A DNA stretch of 64,000 nucleotides, from contig QHYM01000099.1 of the NCBI GenBank assembly GCA_003223295.1, forward strand, positions 1 to 64,000. The letters run 5' to 3'. Shown here piece after piece: positions 38,281-45,847 of the stretch (position 1 is the stretch's first letter; the number at the start of each line of letters is the position of its first letter). A program made the position numbers and the translations under genes. The notes below the pieces were generated by a model. That model was not told the origin of the DNA, did no database searches, and worked only from the letters and a program-made list of their open reading frames with translations. Source of the DNA: Acidobacteriota bacterium. GTDB lineage: Bacteria; Acidobacteriota; Terriglobia; Acidiferrales; UBA7541.

Positions 38281-38721
38281 CTAAATCCCCAAATCTTCCA
38301 AGGCCTTGTCGTCTTCGTCCGTGTACGGCTCATTCTTCAACTGATCCAGCATTCGCGTGTGATTCATCACTTCCAGGTAGTCCAGGTTGCCCAGCACATC
38401 CACGTCTCCCTTGGCCTGGGCCGATTCCCGCAGCACAGTCGGCAGGAGCAGCCTGCCCTGCCCATCCAATTCCACGGTCTGACCGTAATAGCTGGTTCGC
38501 ATCAAAAACTTCCTTTTTGCTCGGTTCGTGCTCGGCATCTTCTCCAGCTTGTCTTCAATCTCCGACCAAGCCTTCATCGGATAAATTCGCGCCGTTTCAC
38601 CGGTGGTGCTGGTGATGTAAAACTGGTTGCCGTACTCCTTCAATTGGTCGAGAAACACGGCGGGTATCTTCAGACGACCCTTCTCGTCCACCTTCGCTGG
38701 ACAGTTGCCCCGCAGCTTCAT
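38281..38721 (-). CDS. mraZ: Transcriptional regulator MraZ
   Basis: A 146-residue protein with two SpoVT/AbrB-like halves: GNCPAKVDEKGRLKIPAVF in the first and ELDGQGRLLLPTVLRE in the second. MraZ rings bind repeated boxes in their own promoter and repress the dcw cluster. Here a long array of such boxes lies 100-160 nt upstream. As the first gene of the cluster it should control all fifteen genes. The SD is weak (gagcgggg). Confidence 0.96.
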   Translation of the reverse strand: MKLRGNCPAKVDEKGRLKIPAVFLDQLKEYGNQFYITSTTGETARIYPMKAWSEIEDKLEKMPSTNRAKRKFLMRTSYYGQTVELDGQGRLLLPTVLRESAQAKGDVDVLGNLDYLEVMNHTRMLDQLKNEPYTDEDDKALEDLGI

Positions 38722-38819
38722 TTGCCCCGCTCAGCTCGACCCGATTGCCGGAATCGAACGCGAAAATGTGGTTTACAATGGCCAAAATGCCCACTTTCGC
38801 CACAACTCTGGGTAGTTGT

Positions 38820-38883
38820 CTACTTTGCCCTACCGCCCGCTACCTGACCCTACTCCTACCCACTTCTTACCACTTTACGCCAC
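38820..38883 (-). promoter_or_regulatory. MraZ operator: seven boxes in 10-bp phase
   Basis: Reading the minus strand, GTRG words start at 38883, 38873, 38863, 38853, 38843, 38833 and 38823: GTGG three times, then GTAG four times, each 10 bp apart. Two further GTGG words lie at 38803 and 38794. Known MraZ operators have about three such G-rich direct repeats with 10-bp period. The array begins directly after the -10 box and covers the start site. Confidence 0.8.
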
Positions 38884-38911
38884 ATCCTACTTGGTTTTGC
38901 GCCCTTGTCAA
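38884..38911 (-). promoter_or_regulatory. dcw cluster promoter (Pmra)
   Basis: On the minus strand, a perfect TTGACA (38911-38906), a 16-nt spacer and TAGGAT (38889-38884). Transcription would start near 38877, inside the MraZ boxes, leaving a leader of about 155 nt. A run of T (38939-38931 as read) further upstream could act as an UP element. Confidence 0.72.
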
Positions 38912-39020
38912 GAGAAAACATGCATTCTCAAAAAAAAGTTGTGATAATCCGCATGAACCAGACCGATGCTTTTCACTGCAAGTTATAGTGGTTTGCTTGT
39001 CGGTGAACTTCAAGCGGTAG

Positions 39021-39029
39021 TGGTATAGT
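39021..39029 (+). promoter_or_regulatory. Candidate extended -10 for the pqq operon
   Basis: TGG plus TATAGT (39024-39029) is the best promoter-like word ahead of pqqA; there is no good -35. A similar TATAGT lies at 38984-38989. The leader would be about 137 nt. Confidence 0.35.
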
Positions 39030-39172
39030 TTCTCCGCTGTTCCAAATTGCAAACCCTTCCCTGTCCCCAATGGAAAATGCCGCCGATAGACTCTTCAGAA
39101 TCTCCTATTCTCTTCTATCTGATCATGTGTTATTCTCTTCGTGTCTTCAATATTCGTAAGGAGCCTTTTTCC

Positions 39173-39250
39173 ATGGAATGGACCACTCCTCGGCACGAAG
39201 AGATTGATCTGAACTGCGAAATCAGTTCCTACGCCAACGCCGAGCTCTAG
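39173..39250 (+). CDS. pqqA: PQQ precursor peptide PqqA
   Basis: A 25-residue peptide. The Glu and Tyr that are crosslinked to make PQQ are E16 and Y20, with the required ExxxY spacing (EISSY). The MEWTTP start matches the M-W-xxP pattern of other PqqA peptides. It carries a Cys (C15) next to the reactive Glu. An aaggag SD (39158-39163) sits 9 nt before the ATG. It is first of pqqABCDE and diverges from the dcw promoter region. Confidence 0.92.
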   Translation: MEWTTPRHEEIDLNCEISSYANAEL

Positions 39251-39292
39251 ACTTTCTGTTCGCCAGGCGAGCACGCTGGCCGGCGTACCGAA

Positions 39293-40225
39293 ATGCGCGT
39301 AAAAGTCCTCGGATCCGCAGCCGGGGGTGGCTTTCCCCAATGGAATTGCCAGTGTCCAAACTGTAGCGGTTTGCGCCGCGGCTCACTCAAGGCTCGTCCG
39401 CGCACGCAGACGCAGGTTATCTTTTCTCCCGACTCCAAAATCTGGTTTCTGCTTTGCGCTTCTCCCGATCTACGGCAGCAAGTGCTCTCCGCCCGCGAGC
39501 TAGCACCCCCCGAGGATTCTTCTCCCTCCCCGATTGCCGGCGTCTTTCTGCCGAGCGCCGACGTTGACTCCGTGATGGGCCTGCTCCATCTGCGCGAGTT
39601 TCAGAGTTTTTTTGTCTTCGCTACGCGCGGTGTGCAGTGTGCCCTTCAAAAGGAAAACCGCATCTTCCGCGTCTTGGAGCGCTCCAATCCGCCCGTGAAA
39701 TGGCAGACCCTGTCGAGCAAAGGACGCTTGGGCTGTCATTTGACGGAAGATTCCTCCGGCCCCGCGGACTTCATCTGCACGACCCTGCCGCTGGGAGGTT
39801 GCTATCCGGATTACGTCAGTGAGGAAACCCTGAGTGCGCTTCCACCTGACGAAGCAACGATCGGCTTCGTCATGGAGCAAGGCGACAAACGCCTCTTCTT
39901 TGCGCCGTCGCTTTCCGGATCTTCGGGCGCGTGGAGGTCTATTGCCGAAACCTCGGACATTGTTTTCATCGATGGTACCTTCTGGAGCGACGACGAGCTC
40001 ATGCGTACGGGCCGCAGCAGAAAGTCCGCTTGCGAGATCGGCCACTTGCCGCTCTCCGGCCCCGGCGGCCTCCTGGAGCAATTTCCTGCGAACGCCAAAG
40101 GCCGCAAAATCTTGATTCACATCAACAACACCAATCCCATCCTTGACGAAAAAAGCGCCGAGCACCGCGTCGTGCTGGATGCCGGCTTCGAAATCGCCTA
40201 CGATGGCATGGAGCTCGAACTCTAA
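39293..40225 (+). CDS. pqqB: PQQ biosynthesis protein PqqB
   Basis: A 310-residue metallo-beta-lactamase-fold protein. It starts KVLGSAAGGGFPQWNCQCPNC, the PqqB signature with paired Cys. The usual AD-D metal region reads PSADVDSVMGLLHLRE, and GHLPLSGPGGLLE and HINNTNPIL follow. PqqB is proposed to hydroxylate the PqqA-derived diamino acid intermediate. It lies 42 nt after pqqA and 3 nt before pqqC. No SD is evident. Confidence 0.95.
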   Translation: MRVKVLGSAAGGGFPQWNCQCPNCSGLRRGSLKARPRTQTQVIFSPDSKIWFLLCASPDLRQQVLSARELAPPEDSSPSPIAGVFLPSADVDSVMGLLHLREFQSFFVFATRGVQCALQKENRIFRVLERSNPPVKWQTLSSKGRLGCHLTEDSSGPADFICTTLPLGGCYPDYVSEETLSALPPDEATIGFVMEQGDKRLFFAPSLSGSSGAWRSIAETSDIVFIDGTFWSDDELMRTGRSRKSACEIGHLPLSGPGGLLEQFPANAKGRKILIHINNTNPILDEKSAEHRVVLDAGFEIAYDGMELEL

Positions 40226-40228
40226 AGT

Positions 40229-40993
40229 ATGGCCGCGCCAACAACCAGTAGTCTCGAAAAGTCGCTGCTCTCCGAAGCCGAGTTCATCGCCGGTTTTCAC
40301 GCCATTGGTGAAGAGCGCTATCACCACAAGCATCCGTTTCACTTGATGATGCACGAAGGCAAGCTCACGCGCGGCCAGCTCCAAGCCTGGGCGCTCAACC
40401 GCTATTTCTACCAGAGCCGCATTCCGATCAAGGACGCAGCCATCCTTGCCCGCAGCGAGGATCCTGCATTTCGCCTCGCATGGCGCAAACGCATCCTCGA
40501 CCACGACGGCGAGGGCGCGAAGCCAGGCGGAATCGAAAAGTGGCTAAAGCTAGTCGAAGCCACGGGGCTTTCACGCGATCACGCTCTGCGCGGCGACGGC
40601 ATCCTTCCCGCCACGCGCTTTGCCGTGCAAGCCTATGTTGACTTCGTTGCCACGCGCTCGCATGTTGAAGCCGTTGCCTCGTCTCTCACCGAACTTTTTT
40701 CGCACAAACTCATCGCTCTGCGCATGGATCGCATGCGCCAGCACTACCCCTGGCTTTCTGGCGGCCTCGACTACTTCACCGGCCGCCTCACGCAAGCCCC
40801 CGAAGACGCGGAGTTTGCGCTGGCATGGGTGGTGAAGCACGCGCGCACTCGCGAAGAACAGGACAAGGCCCATGCTGCTCTGCGCGCCAAATGCGACATT
40901 CTGTGGGCGCAACTTGACGCTCTCTATTTCGCCTACGTGAATCCCGGCTGGCCTCCTCCGGGCGCCTTCCTGCCCGCCAAGGAAAATGCATGA
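40229..40993 (+). CDS. pqqC: Pyrroloquinoline-quinone synthase PqqC
   Basis: A 254-residue all-helical oxidase that performs the final ring closure and eight-electron oxidation to PQQ, without metal or cofactor. Family segments are YHHKHPFH, QLQAWALNRYFYQSRIPIKDAAILA, HDGEGAKPGGIEKWL and RFAVQAYVDFV. Length is typical. It overlaps pqqD by 4 nt (ATGA). Confidence 0.97.
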   Translation: MAAPTTSSLEKSLLSEAEFIAGFHAIGEERYHHKHPFHLMMHEGKLTRGQLQAWALNRYFYQSRIPIKDAAILARSEDPAFRLAWRKRILDHDGEGAKPGGIEKWLKLVEATGLSRDHALRGDGILPATRFAVQAYVDFVATRSHVEAVASSLTELFSHKLIALRMDRMRQHYPWLSGGLDYFTGRLTQAPEDAEFALAWVVKHARTREEQDKAHAALRAKCDILWAQLDALYFAYVNPGWPPPGAFLPAKENA

Positions 40994-41268
40994 GTGTGGA
41001 TTTAAACAGCCGGCCGCGGCTCGCCGCGGGATGCCGTATGGGAGAAAACAACAAACAGCGTGTCCTGCTGATGCCCGAACGCGCTCTGCGCCTCAATGGC
41101 CCAAGCTTGGAAATCGTGTCGCGCTGCGATGGCAAGTACACCGTGGCGCAAATCATTGGCGAGCTGCAATTGCTCTACTCGAAGGCCGAGCCGCATAAAG
41201 TCGAGCAAGACATCCTCGGCTATCTCGAACTTTTGCAGAAGGAACGTGCCCTCGACTTTGACGTGTAG
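40990..41268 (+). CDS. pqqD: PqqA-binding chaperone PqqD
   Basis: A 92-residue protein that presents PqqA to PqqE. It contains RPRLAAGCRM, RVLLMPERALRLNGPSLEIVSRCDG and the C-terminal EQDILGYLELLQKE helix, all typical. It is separate from pqqE, not fused as in some genomes. It is coupled to pqqC by an ATGA overlap. A 36-nt GC-rich gap follows. Confidence 0.95.
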   Translation: MSVDLNSRPRLAAGCRMGENNKQRVLLMPERALRLNGPSLEIVSRCDGKYTVAQIIGELQLLYSKAEPHKVEQDILGYLELLQKERALDFDV

Positions 41269-41304
41269 GGTCCGCCTTCCGGGGCGGGCCGCTCTTCGCT
41301 GCCC

Positions 41305-42438
41305 ATGCCAACCGCCATAAACAATCCGCTCGCTCTCGTCGCCGAACTCACGCACCGTTGCCCGCTTCATTGCGTCTACTGTTCGAACCCTCTTGAACTG
41401 CAATCCCGTTCGAATGAACTCTCCACCGAGATTTGGTCCGGCGTGTTCAAAGAAGCGGCTGCCGCCGGTGTTCTCCAGGCCGATTTCACGGGGGGTGAGC
41501 CACTCGCGCGGCCCGACATCGTCGACCTCGTCCGCAATGCGCGCTCCGCCGGGCTTTATGTCAGCCTCATCACTTCCGGCCTGCCACTCGACGAAGCAAA
41601 GCTCGAAGCCTTGGTGCAAGCCGGACTTGATCACTTTCAGCTTAGCTTCCAAGGCGCGCGCGAAGAAACCGCCAACGACATTTCCGGCACGAAGTCCCAG
41701 CAGCACAAACTGCGCGTTCTTCAATGGCTCAAGCGCTATCGCATCGGCCTTACACTGAATTTTGTGATCCACCGCCGCAACATTGACGAACTCGAGGAAA
41801 TGCTCGCCATCGTGGAAGATTCCGGCGCGGGCCGCGTGGAATTTGCCAGCGTGCAGTATTACGGATGGGCCTTTGCCAACCGCGACAATCTTCTGCCGAC
41901 ACGGCAACAATTGGATCGGTGCGTAAAGCTTCTTCATCGCGCGGAAGAACACCTCTCCGGCAAGACTCGCATTGTCTTCGTCGTGCCGGACTACTACGCC
42001 AAGTTTCCCAAGCCCTGCGTCGGCGGATGGGGCCGCAAGCTCATGCTCATCACACCGAGCGGCGACGCGCTTCCCTGCCACGCCGCGCCGGTTATTCCCG
42101 GCTTGAAATTTGCAAACGTGAAGAACCGCAGCCTACGTGAAATCTGGGAACATTCCGAAGCATTCCAGAAATTCCGCGGCGAGGACTGGATGCAAGAGCC
42201 ATGCAAATCCTGTGATCGCCGTGCGCAGGATTTTGGCGGCTGCCGCTGCCAGGCGATGCTTCTCACCGGTGACGCCAATGCGACCGATCCCGTCTGCTCT
42301 CTCGCTCCGCAGCGCCCGAAAGTGGACGCCGTCCTAGCCAAAATAAACGATGGGCGCACTGCTGGGGCTGAGCTTGCCTCGCCGGTGGTAATTTCCGCAG
42401 ACAAGATCAATTGGCTCTATCGCGCGAACCCTGTGTGA
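41305..42438 (+). CDS. pqqE: Radical SAM enzyme PqqE
   Basis: A 377-residue radical SAM/SPASM enzyme that forms the Glu-Tyr carbon-carbon bond in PqqA. The SAM-cluster cysteines are C19, C23 and C26 (CPLHCVYC). FTGGEPLARPD is the SAM-binding segment. The C-terminal SPASM region holds several Cys (PCHAAP, PCKSCDRRAQDFGGCRCQA, DPVCSLA). It closes the operon. The next gene is convergent with only 7 nt between stops. No PQQ-dependent dehydrogenase is in the window. Confidence 0.97.
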   Translation: MPTAINNPLALVAELTHRCPLHCVYCSNPLELQSRSNELSTEIWSGVFKEAAAAGVLQADFTGGEPLARPDIVDLVRNARSAGLYVSLITSGLPLDEAKLEALVQAGLDHFQLSFQGAREETANDISGTKSQQHKLRVLQWLKRYRIGLTLNFVIHRRNIDELEEMLAIVEDSGAGRVEFASVQYYGWAFANRDNLLPTRQQLDRCVKLLHRAEEHLSGKTRIVFVVPDYYAKFPKPCVGGWGRKLMLITPSGDALPCHAAPVIPGLKFANVKNRSLREIWEHSEAFQKFRGEDWMQEPCKSCDRRAQDFGGCRCQAMLLTGDANATDPVCSLAPQRPKVDAVLAKINDGRTAGAELASPVVISADKINWLYRANPV

Positions 42439-42445
42439 TTCAACT

Positions 42446-43678
42446 TCAGTCGCTTGCAGCCGCCTTTGTGGTCTCACCGGGTGTCTGTTGCAGCCTCATC
42501 CCGACACGAAAAACAAAAACCAAACTCCCCAGCAGCACCATGGACCCAAACGCGGTCAAAGTGTGCGGAGCGCCGATGCGCTTCGCGACGCCTCCCGCGA
42601 TCAGCGCGCCAATCGGCTGCACGCCCATGAACATCGTCGCGTATACCGCCATCACGCGGCTCCGCAATTCATCCGGCACGCGATTTTGGATCAGCGTATT
42701 GGTTGCCGCCATCTGCGAAGTGGCCGCGAAACCCACAACGAACAGCACCACTACGCACAACCAGAAAGCCTTCGCTCCCGAGAAAATCAGCAAGCCAATC
42801 GCACAGGTCGTCGACGTCGCCCCAATCCACCGCGCCAGTCCTCGATAATGCGTCCGTGCCGCGAAATGCAGTGCCCCCAGCACCGCGCCCACTCCCGCGG
42901 AACTCATCAGCAATCCCAGCGTCCGCGCGTTCCCCTTCAAAATATCCTGCGCGTAAATGGGCATGAAGACCGAGTATTGCAATCCGAAGAGGCTCAGCAC
43001 GCTCAGCAACAGCAGCGTCGATCGTATCGGCAGATCGCTCATCGCAAACTGGAATCCTTGCACCAAACTCTTCAGCGGCGATTCGTCGGCTGGCCTCATT
43101 TCCGTCTTCGGAATCTTCATCATCAGCAACGCCACGATCACGGCCACAAAACTCAGCCCGTTCAGAAAGAAGCACCAGCCTTCTCCAAGCCATGCAATCG
43201 CGAATCCCGCAATCGCGGGGCCGACGACGCGCGCCCCGTTGAAAATCGACGAATTCAGCGCAATGGCGTTCGGCAAATCTTCTTTCCCCACCATTTGCAC
43301 CAAAAACGCCTGGCGGATGGGCACGTCGAAGGCGTTCACCACGCCCAGCAGGAAAGCAATGACAACCACTACCCACGCACCGCGCCAGCCTCGAATCGCT
43401 CCTGTCAGCGTGAGCGCCGCCAGCACAAACGCAAGCACCATCGAGACCGTCTGCGTGGCGATCACGCCGCGGTGCCGGTTGTAGTGGTCGCCGATATATC
43501 CGCCAAGCGACGAGAGAAACAGCATGGGCACCTGGCTCGCAAATCCAAAAATCCCCAGCAGCGCCGCCGAGCCGGTCAGCTTATAGACCAGCCACAGTTG
43601 TGCGGTGGTTTGCATCCATGTTCCGATGAGCGATATGAGTTGCCCGGCGATAAAGAGCTGGAAGTTGCGGTGTTGCAT
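42446..43678 (-). CDS. MFS exporter (EntS-like, DHA3 type)
   Basis: A 410-residue, 12-segment major facilitator protein. Landmarks are IGTWMQTTAQLWLVYKLTGSAALLG, a GGYIGDHYNRHRGV inter-helix loop and RVVGPAIAGFAIAWLGEGWCFFLNGLSF. The layout fits the EntS/DHA3 group of siderophore and drug exporters. The ATG at 43678 has no SD. Coding-like sequence continues upstream (RFRPDLSIRFRA) to a CTG at 43729, which has a ggagg SD at 9-nt spacing, so the real N-terminus may be 17 residues longer. It is convergent with pqqE; PQQ export is possible but unproven. Confidence 0.88.
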   Translation of the reverse strand: MQHRNFQLFIAGQLISLIGTWMQTTAQLWLVYKLTGSAALLGIFGFASQVPMLFLSSLGGYIGDHYNRHRGVIATQTVSMVLAFVLAALTLTGAIRGWRGAWVVVVIAFLLGVVNAFDVPIRQAFLVQMVGKEDLPNAIALNSSIFNGARVVGPAIAGFAIAWLGEGWCFFLNGLSFVAVIVALLMMKIPKTEMRPADESPLKSLVQGFQFAMSDLPIRSTLLLLSVLSLFGLQYSVFMPIYAQDILKGNARTLGLLMSSAGVGAVLGALHFAARTHYRGLARWIGATSTTCAIGLLIFSGAKAFWLCVVVLFVVGFAATSQMAATNTLIQNRVPDELRSRVMAVYATMFMGVQPIGALIAGGVAKRIGAPHTLTAFGSMVLLGSLVFVFRVGMRLQQTPGETTKAAASD

Positions 43679-43899
43679 CGCGCGGAAGCGAATCGAAAGG
43701 TCGGGGCGAAAGCGCGCGGGCCAAGACAGAGTAATCTTCCTCCACTCCTGCGATGCGACAAATCTGAACTAGTCACCATGCCGTGAACGAGCGAAGCTTG
43801 TCAACGCATTGGCAGAACACCAGGAGTACCGAATTGGCGGGAACTGCATTTCTCTTGAACTTAAGACTTAAGACTTAGAACTAATAACGGAGAACTGCT

Positions 43900-44637
43900 T
43901 CACTCGTTCGGCGGGTCCGGTGCGCCCACATGCATGTGGCTCAGGTCGCGAAGCATAGCCCTGTCTTCTTCGCTCATGCCGCGCGTAAAATTCGGATCGT
44001 TCAAATGCTGGTTCCGCGCGGACTCCGGCATATTCTGCAGCACGCCGAGTCTCTGCCGGATCGCCCTCTGCCTGTCTGGCGGCATCTGCTGCCACTTCGG
44101 AAGCACATCATTCCTGATGTGCGTCTGCTGTTGAGGCGTCAGCCTCTCCCAGTTTCGGGCAGCATCGCGCACTTCTTGCTGCTTTTGCGGCGGCAACCGG
44201 TTGAATTTCTCTCGATTCTGCAAAACCCGTTGTCTATCCGCGGGGCTCAGATCCTGGAACCGTCTGGCATTTGATTGAGGATTGCCCGCATTCGGTGGCC
44301 GGTTCGGATTGAACTCCGGCCGTTGCCCGGACTCGCCGCGCGCATTGGGCGGGCGATTCCCTCCGATCATGCCCATCGATTCGGTTTGCCGGCTCGGCGC
44401 CACGTTGTTATGTGGCCGATCGTTGCCTGGCCGCATATTCTGCGGTCTCCGGTTTTCTTGCTGCGGTTGCCTCCGCTCCTGTCTTGGCGCCTGTCGCTGC
44501 CGCGGTTTCGGCTGCTGTTGTCTCTGCTGTTGAGGTGGCTTGTTCTTGTCGCGACTCTGCGCGGCACACGACAACGCCATCGCTGCGACACACACCGCCA
44601 TCAGCACCCATTCGCCGAATTGGAATCGCAGCTTCAT
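43900..44637 (-). CDS. DUF3106-family exported protein
   Basis: A 245-residue protein with a signal peptide ending near SCAAQS. Residues about 30-120 are a low-complexity linker rich in Gln, Pro, Arg and Asn. Residues about 125-215 form the DUF3106 region: repeated short helices of the type FQDLSPADRQRVLQN, FNRLPPQKQQEVRDAARNWERLTPQQQ and KWQQMPPDRQRAIRQRL. The repeats resemble Spy/CpxP-like periplasmic helices. It starts 6 nt after the anti-sigma gene, so it is likely a periplasmic output or part of the sensing arm of that system (inference). Confidence 0.82.
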   Translation of the reverse strand: MKLRFQFGEWVLMAVCVAAMALSCAAQSRDKNKPPQQQRQQQPKPRQRQAPRQERRQPQQENRRPQNMRPGNDRPHNNVAPSRQTESMGMIGGNRPPNARGESGQRPEFNPNRPPNAGNPQSNARRFQDLSPADRQRVLQNREKFNRLPPQKQQEVRDAARNWERLTPQQQTHIRNDVLPKWQQMPPDRQRAIRQRLGVLQNMPESARNQHLNDPNFTRGMSEEDRAMLRDLSHMHVGAPDPPNE

Positions 44638-44643
44638 TTCACC

Positions 44644-45096
44644 TTATTGCTGTTGCCCGCCATCATCGACCTGCACCGGCTGCGGCAATTCCGACAGCAC
44701 GTCAAAATTCGAAAGCACGTCGTAATTCTCCAGCACCGAAACATCCTCCGGCGGAACCTGCGGCTGATTGTTCGCCGAGTGCGTACTCACCCAAATGGTC
44801 GCGAGCACCAGCATCGACGCAGCAATCGCCACTCGCGGCGCCGGCATGAACCATGCCCACCAGCTCTGCTTCACCGGCTCCGCGGCCACACGCGCGTGCA
44901 CGCGCAAATCAAACGCTGCTGAAGGCTCGATCATCGGCAGCTCGTCCAGCAAACCGCTCACCGCGCGGAACTCATTCACGCGCAGGCGGCACGCCGGGCA
45001 CGCTGCGAGGTGCTTCTCCACCTCCAGCCGCTCGCTTTCCTTCAAGCGCCCGTCTACATATTCCAGAATTTTGTTTTCCATCCGACCACAGCTCAT
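44644..45096 (-). CDS. Zinc-finger anti-sigma factor
   Basis: A 150-residue protein. The N-terminal anti-sigma zinc finger is H29-x3-C33-x2-C36 (EKHLAACPACR). A membrane segment follows near residues 88-105, then a short Asn/Gln-rich periplasmic tail of about 45 residues (VLENYDVLSNFDVL). It should hold the neighbouring ECF sigma factor at the membrane until a signal arrives. It is 27 nt after the sigma gene and 6 nt before the DUF3106 gene. Confidence 0.9.
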   Translation of the reverse strand: MSCGRMENKILEYVDGRLKESERLEVEKHLAACPACRLRVNEFRAVSGLLDELPMIEPSAAFDLRVHARVAAEPVKQSWWAWFMPAPRVAIAASMLVLATIWVSTHSANNQPQVPPEDVSVLENYDVLSNFDVLSELPQPVQVDDGGQQQ

Positions 45097-45123
45097 GACT
45101 TTTTCTTTCCCTTCTGGCCCCGG

Positions 45124-45723
45124 CTACGACTTCCCTTGCTGCGCCACGAGGGGGGCGAGTTCCACTCGCAGCGTTTCGTATGCCCGGAATAGCAGCGATT
45201 TCAGCGCGCTCTCCGAGCATTGCAAAATCTTCGAAATCTCTCCGTAATCCAATTCCTGATACTTGTGCAGCAGCACCGCCGCGCGTTGTTTCTCCGGAAG
45301 TTTTTCAATTGCGTGATGAATCATCTTGCGCCGCGTTTCCTCCACCAGGTGTTGCTCGATATTCGCGTGCTTCTCGGCGACGTCCAGCGCCTTCTCTTCG
45401 CCCTCTTCCGCGTCCACTGTCACCGGCGCATCCAGTGAAATTTCCATGCGCTGGTACCGCGTGTCTCGCAGCGAATTCAGCGCCAGGTTCGTGGCGATCC
45501 GGAAGAGCCACGTCGTGAACTTCGCGCTCGGCACATAATCTTCGCGTGCCCGGTACACCCGCAAGAAAACTTCTTGCGCCAGATCCTCTGCCTGTTCCCG
45601 GTTCCGAACCATCCGGTACAGGAAGTTCACCAAGGGACTCCTGTAGCGATGCAACAGCAGTGTGAATGACTGCTCGTCGCCCGCCTTCACGTCCAGCATC
45701 AGTTGGACGTCCGACCTGGCCAT
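45124..45723 (-). CDS. ECF-family RNA polymerase sigma factor
   Basis: A 199-residue sigma factor from the ATG at 45723; a GTG at 45732 is an alternative. Region 2 is FLYRMVRNREQAEDLAQEVFLRVYRA with TTWLFRIATNLALN; region 4 is IEKLPEKQRAAVLLHKYQELDYGEISKILQ followed by a helix-turn-helix. A roughly 20-residue acidic linker (VDAEEGEEKALDVAEK) lies between them. It heads an operon with its anti-sigma factor and the DUF3106 gene. Its regulon cannot be read from this window. Confidence 0.95.
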   Translation of the reverse strand: MARSDVQLMLDVKAGDEQSFTLLLHRYRSPLVNFLYRMVRNREQAEDLAQEVFLRVYRAREDYVPSAKFTTWLFRIATNLALNSLRDTRYQRMEISLDAPVTVDAEEGEEKALDVAEKHANIEQHLVEETRRKMIHHAIEKLPEKQRAAVLLHKYQELDYGEISKILQCSESALKSLLFRAYETLRVELAPLVAQQGKS

Positions 45724-45847
45724 AGCCGCCACACTGTATCAAACCCTTGATGTCTCAGAAAGTTGCGATTGTATACGCTCTCAAAGCGTTGGTAGGACAG
45801 GCTTTATCGGGGCAATTTATGGGGCGTTTAAGTTGGCTTTTCGACGC

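Noticed and set aside
39500-40504. A 334-residue minus-strand frame opposite pqqB and pqqC
   Set aside because: It crosses two well-identified genes and has no recognisable domain; it is a shadow frame.
41002-42081. A 359-residue minus-strand frame opposite pqqD and pqqE
   Set aside because: PqqD and PqqE are certain on the plus strand; the antisense product looks random.
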